Position numbers and translations under genes: made by a program. The notes under the pieces are model-generated. The model was not told the DNA's origin. It saw nothing but the letters and a program-made list of their open reading frames with translations, and ran no database searches. A DNA stretch of 64,000 nt from Acidimicrobiia bacterium (GTDB taxonomy: Bacteria > Actinomycetota > Acidimicrobiia > Spongiisociales > ZC4RG35): assembly GCA_028284765.1 (NCBI GenBank), contig JANQRA010000002.1:37061-101060 (forward strand), written 5' to 3'. This document shows, in pieces, positions 7,049 to 14,711 of this stretch; within the stretch, counting starts at the first letter, position 1; each line of letters begins with the position of its first letter.

Positions 7049-8461
7049 TCAGGCGTTCAGAATCGAAGCTGCGGCCCCAGCGATCGCCAGGGCGAGCGCC
7101 TTGTCAGTGTCTGGATACTTCAACTGACGGACAGCGTGCGCGTAGACCATCGCTGCTATCTCAGTTTCAGAACACCACTCGGTGGCCCAGGCGCGGCACT
7201 CCCTCACGAACCTTGGAACGGGGCATCCATGGGTATATGCGTCCAGATCGAACCACTGGCGTCCTTCTTCAACCGATGGCCACTCTTCCAAGTCGGGATG
7301 CTCCTCGTGCAGAAGGAGACTCAACTCAAGCGTTATCGGATCGAGGACCACTGGTGCCAGCCCAACATCCCCATAGTCGATCACCACGGGACTCCCGTCT
7401 TCCGCTATGAGGACATTCTTGCCGTGAAGGTCGCAGTGTTGAACGGCTTGTGGCATCTCGATAGAAAGCGCCTCGACCTCGCGCCACTTGATCTCATCTA
7501 GCTCCGAGGTGAACGGATCAAGCTTCGATTCATCAACACGCGACGATCTCAACTCGCCAACTGTGATTGGCACTCTCGTCGCGGCACGCTGCCAGACGGC
7601 GAAAGCGTCTCTGAGATGCTCCACGACGAGCGCAGCTTCTTCATCAGATTCCTTGATGACATCGAAGAGGTCCGAACCGCTCGATGCAAGTCGATAAAAC
7701 ACGGCTCCGAAGCGGCCCGCACCCGCAAGAACCTGACCCGTTCGATGGGCCAGAGCACCGATGTCAAGCACCGGCGCAACATGGAGGTCATAACGAGACA
7801 TCTCATCCTCGACGTCGGCAACCAAGGCCACTTTCGCCACCACCAAACCCACAACGTTCGAGGAAGGATCGAGCACCTCGACCTGGACTACTTTCGCCCC
7901 CGACAACCCTCCGAGACGGGATAGTCGGAGCCGGGATCCGCCGAGCTGCCTCCCGTAGATACGAAGTGGCCTTGCCTCGTACTCCCCCATGGACAGGTCC
8001 TCGACGCCTTCGAGCTCGACATCGTTCAGGCCGTTTATTCCGTCGGCCAGCGAGATGGCGCGGTTGATGAAATCCGGTTGGTCCTTCTTGTCGAAGTGGT
8101 CCACTAAGACCCATTGTTCACCGGTGCCAAAGAGGTCGGCAGAGAGGCCTGTACTAAGGCGATTCCCGATGTTTTGAAGATTGGCGTACCCGCTGAAGAA
8201 GATCGAAGGCACCCCTGGCCATAGTGATCTGGCCTGGTCGTGAACGCGAATCCCATGATTCTCGTCGACTTCCAAGCTGCCACGACGAGTAGGGATTCTG
8301 AGGTCACACACGATCAAATCGAAATCCTCACGATCACTGATGATGTCGAGCGCTTCTTCAAGTCCATGGGCCACAACGACGTCGGCTCCACAGCCGCGTG
8401 CCAACAGCCCCGTTAACTCCTCAACGGTCCTCTCCTCGTCTTCAATCAGGAGGATTCGCAT
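7049..8461 (-). CDS. Response regulator receiver fused to kinase/phosphotransferase-like domain
   Basis: A 470-residue protein. Residues 1-135 form a REC domain with acidic residues at 7-9 (EDE), phospho-acceptor Asp53 (VCDLRIP), Ser90 (FFSGYA) and Lys125/126. Residues about 165-470 look like an APH/protein-kinase fold: a glycine-containing loop near 183-190, Lys210, HCDLHGKNVL with Asp344 and Asn349, and a DFG-like IDYGD (Asp362). Both halves look active. No DNA-binding output domain is present. It starts 20 bp inside the histidine kinase gene. It probably receives phosphate from that kinase and then switches its own phosphotransferase; the target is unknown. Confidence 0.8.
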   Translation of the reverse strand: MRILLIEDEERTVEELTGLLARGCGADVVVAHGLEEALDIISDREDFDLIVCDLRIPTRRGSLEVDENHGIRVHDQARSLWPGVPSIFFSGYANLQNIGNRLSTGLSADLFGTGEQWVLVDHFDKKDQPDFINRAISLADGINGLNDVELEGVEDLSMGEYEARPLRIYGRQLGGSRLRLSRLGGLSGAKVVQVEVLDPSSNVVGLVVAKVALVADVEDEMSRYDLHVAPVLDIGALAHRTGQVLAGAGRFGAVFYRLASSGSDLFDVIKESDEEAALVVEHLRDAFAVWQRAATRVPITVGELRSSRVDESKLDPFTSELDEIKWREVEALSIEMPQAVQHCDLHGKNVLIAEDGSPVVIDYGDVGLAPVVLDPITLELSLLLHEEHPDLEEWPSVEEGRQWFDLDAYTHGCPVPRFVRECRAWATEWCSETEIAAMVYAHAVRQLKYPDTDKALALAIAGAAASILNA

Positions 8462-9377
8462 CAGACACGATTCCTGCCCAGCGCATCTCGCTAACTACCC
8501 CACCGCCGGCTCGTGGAGTGTGGCTAATGCGACCATTCATGCTTTGGAGTGCAAGCTTGGCAACTGTGAGTCCGACGCCAAGGTGGGTACTTTTGTCCTT
8601 AGTTGTCAGTCCGGCTTCGCCCATTCTCGAGCTTCCAGATGGCAGTCCTACACCGCGGTCGAATATTGCGACCCAGCTATCAACATCCGTCACACCCCAA
8701 TTCACGACTACCGGTTCCCCAGATCCCCCGACATCAGGATCGCTCGCTTCGAGAGCGTTTCGCAAGATGTTCAGCAAAGCCATTCGAATGAGGTTCGGGT
8801 CACCGGATGACAGGACGGGATCATCCCGTGCCGTAACGACCTTTATCGCAGCCGCGTCTCGCTGCTCACGTTCGACCTGCACGACCTTGCGAACTTCGAA
8901 TACAACATCACTCAGATTGAAGTCGGTCACGTTCGGAGCAGTCGATGCTTGATACAGGCTGCGGACTCCCTCGAGTAGACCTTGCAAATCACCAATTGCT
9001 TGCATCGTTAATGGCATAGAATCGACACGGAGTTCGTCTTGGGCGGCTTGGAGGAGCGACCCCACAATTGGAGACAGCTCATGGCTGAATACAGCGGTCA
9101 ACTCCTGAGTGGTTTGTACCTTCACGTCTTGGGCGAGTTGAGCTGGATCCTCAACCACCGGCACTTCAGTGTTCACCTCAAGGGAGATTTCTGACATGTC
9201 TCGAGAGGCAATCTGCGAGAGCGCCTGCCGAACCCAACCGTCGGATTCTTTATCCAGGACGGCCTGTATCTGAGCGAAGTCCTGATCACTCGCCGTCTTC
9301 TGCAAGACGCGCGCCGCCCTCAAGCGGTCTATAGCATTCGTCGACTTCAGCAGCTCCAACGCCTCTGGCTTATCCAC
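8442..9377 (-). CDS. Soluble histidine kinase with N-terminal HEAT-like repeats
   Basis: A 311-residue protein with no membrane segment. Residues 1-60 resemble HEAT repeats (AIDRLRAARVLQK, DGWVRQALSQI). A dimerisation/H-box follows with FSHELSPIVG (His99). The ATPase domain has N-box NILRNALEAS (Asn203, Asn207), G1 DRGVGLP (Asp240) and G2 THLGVGLTVAK. It should autophosphorylate at His99 and pass phosphate to Asp53 of the overlapping downstream gene. The HEAT region suggests sensing through a protein partner, perhaps the upstream ATPase. It starts 3 bp after that gene's stop. Confidence 0.82.
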   Translation of the reverse strand: MDKPEALELLKSTNAIDRLRAARVLQKTASDQDFAQIQAVLDKESDGWVRQALSQIASRDMSEISLEVNTEVPVVEDPAQLAQDVKVQTTQELTAVFSHELSPIVGSLLQAAQDELRVDSMPLTMQAIGDLQGLLEGVRSLYQASTAPNVTDFNLSDVVFEVRKVVQVEREQRDAAAIKVVTARDDPVLSSGDPNLIRMALLNILRNALEASDPDVGGSGEPVVVNWGVTDVDSWVAIFDRGVGLPSGSSRMGEAGLTTKDKSTHLGVGLTVAKLALQSMNGRISHTPRAGGGVVSEMRWAGIVSDANPPD

Positions 9378-9380
9378 TCA

Positions 9381-11225
9381 CTAGCCAGACTCTCGTGATC
9401 GATAGAACTCCGCTCGCCGCTCGAATGCCTCTTTCCCGCCTTCCATAACAGTGGTGATTGCAGTCACGACTTCCGGGTCGTCCAATCCACCCCGATGATC
9501 GACCCACCCTCTCTTTCCATTGGACGCCAGAGCTACGACTGCGTCTGCTTCGCCCAGTACAGGGATATTCGCGTTGTGAGATGCCAGGATCAACTGGTCA
9601 CCTTCTTCGCGCTGAGTGAGCGCACGGACCAGGGTGCCTGCGATGAACGAATTGTCTATCTGATCCTCCGGCTGATCCACCAGGAGGATGTCTCCGTGCC
9701 TGGCCAGAAGGAGTGGCAGCACAATGGTGCATCGTTGCCCAATCGAAGCTTCTTGGCTCTCCTTGTATTCAGCTCCATCCAAGAGCTTCAGGGTGATTCC
9801 GTCTTCTATGGGGGACGCGATGATGCTCGACAAGTCAGAGTCGGCCAAGGCTTGGATAATCGACTCGGCCACCCTGTCGCTAAGATTGCAGGCATCTACA
9901 AGGGCCTGGGCGTCTCGTGATTCGACGGCCTTGACCAATTCGAGCGGGGACATATTCATGGCCAAAGTCGGAGCATGTCGGCTGTAGTGCAGTCCGCTTC
10001 CTCGCAGTCCTGAGATGATGGTTTCAGCGTAAGACCGCGTTTCCATAGACCGTGAAGCCTCAACAACGATATTCGGAGACAACTCCTGCGTTAGTGCATC
10101 CGCAACCTGATTGCGAGATTCGAATCGGAGTTGTCGGAAGGAGTCCAACTCTCTGTACAAGGCATCACGTTGCTCGATTCGCGAATCCGCTCTTTCCTCA
10201 ACCTCTTGCAGCCGTTGACGAAGAGCCTCGACTTGGCCGGCCCGCTCAGTAAGGGCCTCAACTCGCCGCGTTACTTCCCCGACCCCCCGCTCCACTTGAT
10301 CGAGCCTTTGCCTTAGCTGACGCCATATCTCATCGACCTCCACCGATCGAGATACGTCGTTTTCCAACAGAACGTTGATCTCACCGACAGCGCCCTGAAC
10401 AACATTTCGAATGCGGGCGATCGAATCGATTGACTCCTGCACGGCTGCACGGATTGACTGCAACGTGTCGACATCGCCAGCCGCCTCTGGCCATGAATCG
10501 GCGAGGACGGATCTGTTGGCGATGCTCACCAACTCCGTGTCGAGACCTTCTAGCTCGGCGATGCTTCGCTCGAGCACACTTCTTCGGACCTTTAGCTGGG
10601 CTGATTCCCGCTGAAGTTGGTCCAATTGAGATCGATCTTCGGAACTCGCCTCAACCGAGGCGAGCGCTGCTTCCTCCTCCTCCCTGGCAGCCACTAACTC
10701 CTCGGAGACACCCTGCGACTCAGCAATCTGACTCTCCATCTGATCTAGGTCTTTAAGGAGGTCTCGAATCTCTGATGTCATCGACCGGATCTGTCTCGCA
10801 ACTCGCTCAGACTCAGCCCGCTCTCGTGTCAATGTGGGAGTGAGCCTGTCGACTAGGTGCAGTCTGCCGCTGGGCTGTGCGCCCACCGCTTCAATCTCTC
10901 CTTGGCCGAGAATGGTGACCCTCGGCACCTCAGCGGTGGATCGTGGATCTTCGTCCGAAGCCGAACGAACGACCACCACAGTCTGTTCGCCGTCGGACAA
11001 CGTAACCGTCACCTGGCCACCCCGAAGGACAGAAAGAGCCTGCTGATGGCCGCGCTCGCGGGCCTCGTCAGTAAAGGCAGGGGCGGCTAGACAGAATCGT
11101 ATCAATTCGATGAGAGATGTCTTACCCGACCCACGGGCACCGATGATGACGTTCAATCCGGGATCGAATCGAAGATCCAGGCCATCGAGAAAGCCCTCAT
11201 CGACTTGAACTCGCTCAATGTGCAA
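9381..11225 (-). CDS. SMC/RecN-like ABC ATPase with long coiled coil
   Basis: A 614-residue protein. Walker A GARGSGKTS is at 29-37. A coiled coil runs from about residue 125 to 375, broken near 230-290. The distal ATPase half has signature SIGQ (494-497), Walker B ILLVDQPEDQID (513 on, Asp517, Glu520) and an H-loop His550 in ASHNANIP. The VDQPEDQIDN pattern recalls AAA-like ATPases found in defence loci (TrlF-like, PtuA-like), but no PHP, HNH or TOPRIM nuclease domain is visible. It is first in the island operon, so it is the probable sensor or motor of the module. Confidence 0.82.
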   Translation of the reverse strand: MHIERVQVDEGFLDGLDLRFDPGLNVIIGARGSGKTSLIELIRFCLAAPAFTDEARERGHQQALSVLRGGQVTVTLSDGEQTVVVVRSASDEDPRSTAEVPRVTILGQGEIEAVGAQPSGRLHLVDRLTPTLTRERAESERVARQIRSMTSEIRDLLKDLDQMESQIAESQGVSEELVAAREEEEAALASVEASSEDRSQLDQLQRESAQLKVRRSVLERSIAELEGLDTELVSIANRSVLADSWPEAAGDVDTLQSIRAAVQESIDSIARIRNVVQGAVGEINVLLENDVSRSVEVDEIWRQLRQRLDQVERGVGEVTRRVEALTERAGQVEALRQRLQEVEERADSRIEQRDALYRELDSFRQLRFESRNQVADALTQELSPNIVVEASRSMETRSYAETIISGLRGSGLHYSRHAPTLAMNMSPLELVKAVESRDAQALVDACNLSDRVAESIIQALADSDLSSIIASPIEDGITLKLLDGAEYKESQEASIGQRCTIVLPLLLARHGDILLVDQPEDQIDNSFIAGTLVRALTQREEGDQLILASHNANIPVLGEADAVVALASNGKRGWVDHRGGLDDPEVVTAITTVMEGGKEAFERRAEFYRSRESG

Positions 11226-11372
11226 CGGTCTCTCCTCCTGACATTTGTCTCAGTATGCCTTCTTCGAATGATCGCGCAGGAATCGCTGGCCAACGAACGC
11301 GATCGAGCAGCCGACCGCTCACACAGAACAAATGGCGGCAAAAACTCGGGGAGGCATCCAGCGGGCTGCTGG

Positions 11373-11585
11373 GTCTCGCATCTCGATTGGGCGCGCACCG
11401 ATTGCGAGCTCGTGAAACGTCAGCTCGGACACTCGTCGATCCAAGTCACCTACGACCTGTACGGACACCTGTTCCCAGACGAATCGGACCGGCTCGCCGA
11501 CGCCCTCGACGCGGTGTGGACCGGTTCTGATGCGGACCAAATGCGGACCAAGCCGCCCGCGGGCATCGTCGCTCTCGGATCTTGA
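11373..11585 (+). pseudogene. Tyrosine integrase C-terminal remnant
   Basis: The frame encodes CELVKRQLGHSSIQVTYDLYGHLFPDE and onward, matching the end of phage-type tyrosine recombinases: the LGHSSIQ helix and the Y-x-x-Y-GHLFP region with the nucleophilic tyrosine. The N-terminal arm-binding and core domains, and the catalytic RHR residues upstream, are absent. The upstream part of the open frame shows no recombinase similarity. It points at tRNA-Cys 36 bp away and is taken as the integrase that brought the island, now decayed. Confidence 0.8.
11530..11551. repeat. Tandem 11-bp repeat, right end of island
   Basis: ATGCGGACCAA occurs twice in direct succession (11530-11540, 11541-11551), inside the integrase tail (DADQMRTK). 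It pairs with the similar tandem at 7021-7042. Confidence 0.65.
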
Positions 11586-11592
11586 GGCGGCG

Positions 11593-11618
11593 CAAACCCC
11601 CATTGACTTGGGAGTTTG
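11593..11618 (-). terminator. Probable tRNA-Cys terminator hairpin
   Basis: On the minus strand, arms CAAACTCCCA and TGGGGGTTTG pair with one mismatch around a 6-nt loop, directly 3' of tRNA-Cys. The hairpin is not repeated beside the 6841 copy. Confidence 0.5.
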
Positions 11619-11667
11619 TTTGGAGGCGACGACCGGAATCGAACCGGTGTAACGGGTTTTGCAGACC
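11615..11667. repeat. attR-like copy within tRNA-Cys
   Basis: The second copy of the 53-bp perfect repeat seen at 6841-6893. It overlaps the 3' two thirds of the intact tRNA-Cys gene, so integration restored a complete tRNA here. Confidence 0.9.
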
Positions 11668-11694
11668 CGCGCCTAACCACTCGGCCACGTCGCC
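11621..11694 (-). tRNA. tRNA-Cys(GCA)
   Basis: A complete 74-nt cloverleaf with acceptor GGCGACG/CGTCGCC, anticodon stem CGGGT/ACCCG, loop CTGCAAA (anticodon GCA), T-loop TTCGATT and encoded CCA. Discriminator U73 is the cysteine identity base. Its 3' end served as the integration target for the island to its left. Confidence 0.95.
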
Positions 11695-11726
11695 ATTGAG
11701 ATTCGATTTGCGGGACCTAATCGAAG

Positions 11727-11803
11727 TGGAGCGGAAGACGGGATTCGAACCCGCGACCTCAACCTTGGCAAGGTTGCGCTCTAGCCAACTGAGCTACTTC
11801 CGC
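11727..11803 (-). tRNA. tRNA-Gly(GCC)
   Basis: A complete 77-nt cloverleaf with acceptor GCGGAAG/CTTCCGC, anticodon stem CAACC/GGTTG, loop TTGCCAA (anticodon GCC), T-arm GCGGG-TTCGAAT-CCCGT, U73 and encoded CCA. It lies 32 bp upstream of tRNA-Cys on the same strand, so the two are probably co-transcribed. Confidence 0.95.
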
Positions 11804-11845
11804 GCGAGACGGCATTGTAATCCTCGGCTCATGTGAACCAAAAGG

Positions 11846-12355
11846 TCACTCGAGCCGCTCTCCGGGCTCGGTCTTACGAAGCAGACGGGCGTAGTTGTCG
11901 ACTGATCGTTGGTACATCGAGAGATGTGGAGCGAGAGCTTCCAGTGAATCCGCGAGCGCTTCACGTGTCTGACCGACATCGGACATGACAAGCGCCCGGA
12001 AGGCAATCACTGCATCGTCCAGACCATCAGCGGCGTCGGTGGGCTCTCCGCGCAAGAGCTCAAGGGCCTCATCGAAGCGTCCTACGTTGCGCATCGAAGA
12101 TGCCAGCTGGATGACGGCTTGACGGCGCTTGGTTTCCGGCAAGCCGACGTCGAGAGCGTTTTGGTAGATAGGAATCGCCTTGTCGGCGCGGCCGGTCGAG
12201 TCCCAACTGCCCGCTAACTCAAACAGACCACCCCCGTCCTGGGACGGATACTCCTCGGCAAGCGCCTTCACCTCGCCTCTCAGCTCTTCGTCAGACAACG
12301 AGTCGGCCCTATCCCAGACGTCTTCGATGGCACGCTCCCAATCCGCAAGGTCCAC
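11846..12355 (-). CDS. Tetratricopeptide repeat protein
   Basis: A 169-residue all-helical protein with about three TPR-like units, for example GRADKAIPIYQNALDVGLP, GRFDEALELLRGEPTD and GQTREALADSLEALAPHLS. This matches the short TPR proteins (TPR_5 type) of actinobacteria. GTG start at 12355. It follows dut with a 2-bp gap, so the two are co-transcribed. The partner protein is unknown. Confidence 0.8.
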   Translation of the reverse strand: MDLADWERAIEDVWDRADSLSDEELRGEVKALAEEYPSQDGGGLFELAGSWDSTGRADKAIPIYQNALDVGLPETKRRQAVIQLASSMRNVGRFDEALELLRGEPTDAADGLDDAVIAFRALVMSDVGQTREALADSLEALAPHLSMYQRSVDNYARLLRKTEPGERLE

Positions 12356-12357
12356 GA

Positions 12358-12786
12358 TCAGGTCCCAGTAGATCCGAAACCACCTGTACCGCGGTCCGTC
12401 TCGTCGAGGGCATCGACCTCAATCCACTCCACGTCCGGGACAGGAACGATTGCTAGCTGCGCAATCCGATCCCCCCGGCTGAACTCGACTTCTGCATCAC
12501 CGTGGTTGATCAGCAGCACACTGATCTCACCTCGATAGCCGGAGTCGATGAGTCCGGGTGAGTTGACTTTGCCAATTCCAAGTCGACGGGCGTGGCCGGA
12601 CCGTGGCAACACCAGACCGGCGTAACCAGTGGGAATCGCAACTGCCAGACCGGTGGGAACTGCGCATCGCTCTCCCTGGCTCAGAGCAACATCGATTCTC
12701 GAGTGAAGATCCACCGCCGCATCGCCGATATGAGCACGAGACGGAGCCGGTAGTTCCGAATCAAGTCGTGTGAAAGTAATCTTCAT
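12358..12786 (-). CDS. dut: dUTP diphosphatase
   Basis: A 142-residue trimeric dUTPase that hydrolyses dUTP to dUMP and pyrophosphate, limiting uracil in DNA and supplying thymidylate synthesis. All five motifs are present: [28 protein letters not shown] and the glycine-rich GTGGFGSTG tail. The start is the ATG at 12786 (MKITFTRLD); the longer open frame adds about 48 non-conserved residues. It is divergent from the membrane protein at 12839. Confidence 0.95.
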   Translation of the reverse strand: MKITFTRLDSELPAPSRAHIGDAAVDLHSRIDVALSQGERCAVPTGLAVAIPTGYAGLVLPRSGHARRLGIGKVNSPGLIDSGYRGEISVLLINHGDAEVEFSRGDRIAQLAIVPVPDVEWIEVDALDETDRGTGGFGSTGT

Positions 12787-12838
12787 TGGGTCTAGGGGCA
12801 TCGGGCGGGGTGACCAGAGACTGTAAGCGAGGCAGTTG

Positions 12839-13783
12839 ATGACTGCGACAACCGAACGCCCGAGCACCACCACCAACGACGACGCTGTGCGAATCTCCTG
12901 GATGGAGACGCTGGGCTTCTCCGAGTCCACCTCGGTTTGGTCAGATCGACCCGAACCTCAAGCCCGTCTAACACCTGGTTCGAACGGCAGGCATGTCCGT
13001 ACGGTCGCCGACTGGCAGCCGACCGAGGTCGGAGCAGCTCTCAACCACCGGAGAGTCCGTTGGGGCCTATTGCTCACCGTCCTCAGTCTCATCGGGCTCA
13101 TCGCGTGGGCGACCGTTTGGTATCTAGGCCAGCCCGCAGAACGCGCCGAGAACGCCTCCGCCAACGTGGCATCGGAAGCCACTTCTCTCGCTGCGACTCT
13201 TCCTGCTCTTCAAACTGCCAATGCCTCACTGGTCGAGGGTGCCGTGGACTCGGCGGCCCTGGTAGCGGCCGATCAAGCGGCTCGAGCCCTCTTTGACGCC
13301 TCCTCGAACCTCGAGGATCAGCCGGACGCCAGATCTGCCGCCAGTGAAGCCGCTAGCAAGTCCCTTGACGCCGTGCGGTTGATCAACGACGCGAACGCCT
13401 ATCGACTGGCTGTAGCCCCGATGCTCTCGGCCCCTGATTTGGTGGTCGATCCTGAGTTGATCGAACTCGAAGACGCGGCAAGGGCATTTGGGGACTGGCA
13501 GCTCGACTTCGATGCAGCGAGAACCTCGTTACCCGACGGAGTCCTGTCTGACGTCACTCAGTCTCTGGACATCCTCTCTGCGAACCTGAGCAACACCCTC
13601 AGGACCTACCTGGATGCCTTGAGAAACGATGACGTGTCGGGCGCCCGTCAGGCTGTTGCTGACCTAAGTGATGATCTCGAGTCGATTTCGGTCGAGATGG
13701 AACTTGCGCTCGGAAGCGTGCAAGAACGGGCAGCGGCTCGGATCACTGACGCCAAAGCCGCACTCGATCTACTGGTCGGCTGA
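12839..13783 (+). CDS. Single-pass membrane protein with helical extracellular domain
   Basis: A 314-residue protein with a soluble Thr/Arg-rich N-terminus of about 70 residues, one transmembrane helix ([22 protein letters not shown]) and a long alanine-rich, probably coiled helical exported domain. ATG 12839 has GAGG 6 nt upstream; a TTG precedes it directly. The family is not recognised. Its 3' end overlaps convergent nrdR by 15 bp. Confidence 0.7.
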   Translation: MTATTERPSTTTNDDAVRISWMETLGFSESTSVWSDRPEPQARLTPGSNGRHVRTVADWQPTEVGAALNHRRVRWGLLLTVLSLIGLIAWATVWYLGQPAERAENASANVASEATSLAATLPALQTANASLVEGAVDSAALVAADQAARALFDASSNLEDQPDARSAASEAASKSLDAVRLINDANAYRLAVAPMLSAPDLVVDPELIELEDAARAFGDWQLDFDAARTSLPDGVLSDVTQSLDILSANLSNTLRTYLDALRNDDVSGARQAVADLSDDLESISVEMELALGSVQERAAARITDAKAALDLLVG

Positions 13784-14221
13784 CTCCAACTCGGCCATCT
13801 CTCTTTCGAAGTCCTCCGCGCCCTCGAACTCTTTGTAGACAGAGGCAAATCGAAGGTAAGCAACCGCGTCCAAGTCCTTCAGACTGCCGAGCACGATCTG
13901 CCCGATGTCTTCTGAACTCACCTGCGGACCACGTGACTCGATCGAAGACTGCAGATCTGCAAGCAGACTCTCTATGTCAGACCCAGATATCGGGCGATCG
14001 GCCAAAGCAGACGAGAGTCCAACGGCAAGCTTCGCAGGCGAAAACGGCTCCACGGAGCCATCCCGCTTGACGACCTTTAGCTGGGGCTCCAAGCGTTCAT
14101 ACGTGGTAAACCGCCCCCCACATGATTCGCATTCACGGCGCCGACGTATCGACGCGCCGTTCTCGGCGGGTCGACTGTCAATGACTCTGGTGTCCGACTC
14201 TCCGCAGGCGGGGCAGATCAT
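13769..14221 (-). CDS. nrdR: Transcriptional repressor NrdR
   Basis: A 150-residue ribonucleotide reductase repressor. It has an N-terminal zinc ribbon (CPAC...CESCGGRF, beginning MICPACG) followed by an ATP-cone domain (VVKRDGSVEPFSPAKLAVGL). It binds NrdR boxes and senses ATP/dATP. ATG 14221 was chosen over upstream codons because family members begin at the first zinc cysteine. The setting next to an SOS-controlled LysM gene mirrors the lexA-chiZ/divS-nrdR neighbourhood of other actinobacteria. Confidence 0.95.
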   Translation of the reverse strand: MICPACGESDTRVIDSRPAENGASIRRRRECESCGGRFTTYERLEPQLKVVKRDGSVEPFSPAKLAVGLSSALADRPISGSDIESLLADLQSSIESRGPQVSSEDIGQIVLGSLKDLDAVAYLRFASVYKEFEGAEDFEREMAELESADQ

Positions 14222-14249
14222 TGCCCCAGCGTAAACGGGTTTCAAGGCC

Positions 14250-14531
14250 TCAGCCGGTGGGGATCAGCAATACCTGCCCGACCTGAAGCGTGCTGGAAGC
14301 GATCCCAGACCTCTCCTTGATGGACCTGATGACAACCCTGACGTCCTCGCCCGCTTCGGTATGCCCGCTGGCGATTTCCCAGAGCGTCTCTCCTGCGGAC
14401 ACGGTGTGCTCCGTAGCGGGGCCGGGTGGCTCTTCCGCTTCTGCAGCCCCTCCGATCAGGAGAAAGACGATGAAGACGGTTGCAAGGATCACGGACAGCT
14501 GAACGGAAAGCTGTTTTCGTGTGGTCTGCAT
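14250..14531 (-). CDS. LysM protein, probable SOS cell-division inhibitor (ChiZ/YneA-like)
   Basis: A 93-residue protein with one N-terminal transmembrane helix or signal anchor (about residues 8-29) and a C-terminal LysM domain (HTVSAGETLWEIASGH to LQVGQVLLIP) that binds peptidoglycan. Two LexA boxes lie 57-93 bp upstream. In Mycobacterium and Corynebacterium, the lexA-nrdR-linked LysM protein (ChiZ, DivS) delays septation during DNA damage. Size, topology, SOS boxes and neighbours all fit that role here; the function itself is inferred. Confidence 0.8.
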   Translation of the reverse strand: MQTTRKQLSVQLSVILATVFIVFLLIGGAAEAEEPPGPATEHTVSAGETLWEIASGHTEAGEDVRVVIRSIKERSGIASSTLQVGQVLLIPTG

Positions 14532-14587
14532 ATCTCCCTCCTGATCGGGCCCGCTTGGCTGTTTTGCTGAATGACATCCGGAGTAAC

Positions 14588-14624
14588 CGAACGTGCGTTC
14601 GATACTGTACCGAACAGTTGTTCG
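14588..14624. promoter_or_regulatory. Two LexA (SOS) boxes
   Basis: CGAACGTGCGTTCG at 14588-14601 and CGAACAGTTGTTCG at 14611-14624 both match CGAAC-N4-GTTCG perfectly. They lie upstream of the LysM gene (start 14531), 23 bp apart start to start, about two helical turns. Confidence 0.9.
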
Positions 14625-14711
14625 ATGTCAAGATGATTTCCTATCCTCCTGCCGGTGATTGACGATTCTGCGAATAGGACGGTTAGCTAGCGTTTGTCCA
14701 AAGGAGGCAGC

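Larger units (their letters stand above)
6841..11667. mobile_element. 4.8-kb genomic island integrated in tRNA-Cys
   Basis: The island is bounded by 53-bp direct repeats of the tRNA-Cys 3' end (6841-6893, 11615-11667). The intact tRNA is on the right and a tyrosine-integrase C-terminal remnant sits next to that end, the classical layout of a tRNA-integrated element. Tandem 11-bp repeats occur near both ends. Cargo is one three-gene minus-strand operon (11225 to 7049). No intact integrase, excisionase or transfer gene remains, so it is probably immobile now. Confidence 0.85.

Noticed and set aside
11255..11530. A 91-residue frame overlapping the integrase remnant
   Set aside because: It is a shadow in another frame; only the 11205-11585 frame shows recombinase motifs.
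13986..14002. A possible fourth copy of the 37-bp repeat (AGATATCGGGCGATCGGCC)
   Set aside because: It shares only a short GATATCGG core, lacks the AACCCCGGGTT end and lies in nrdR coding sequence.
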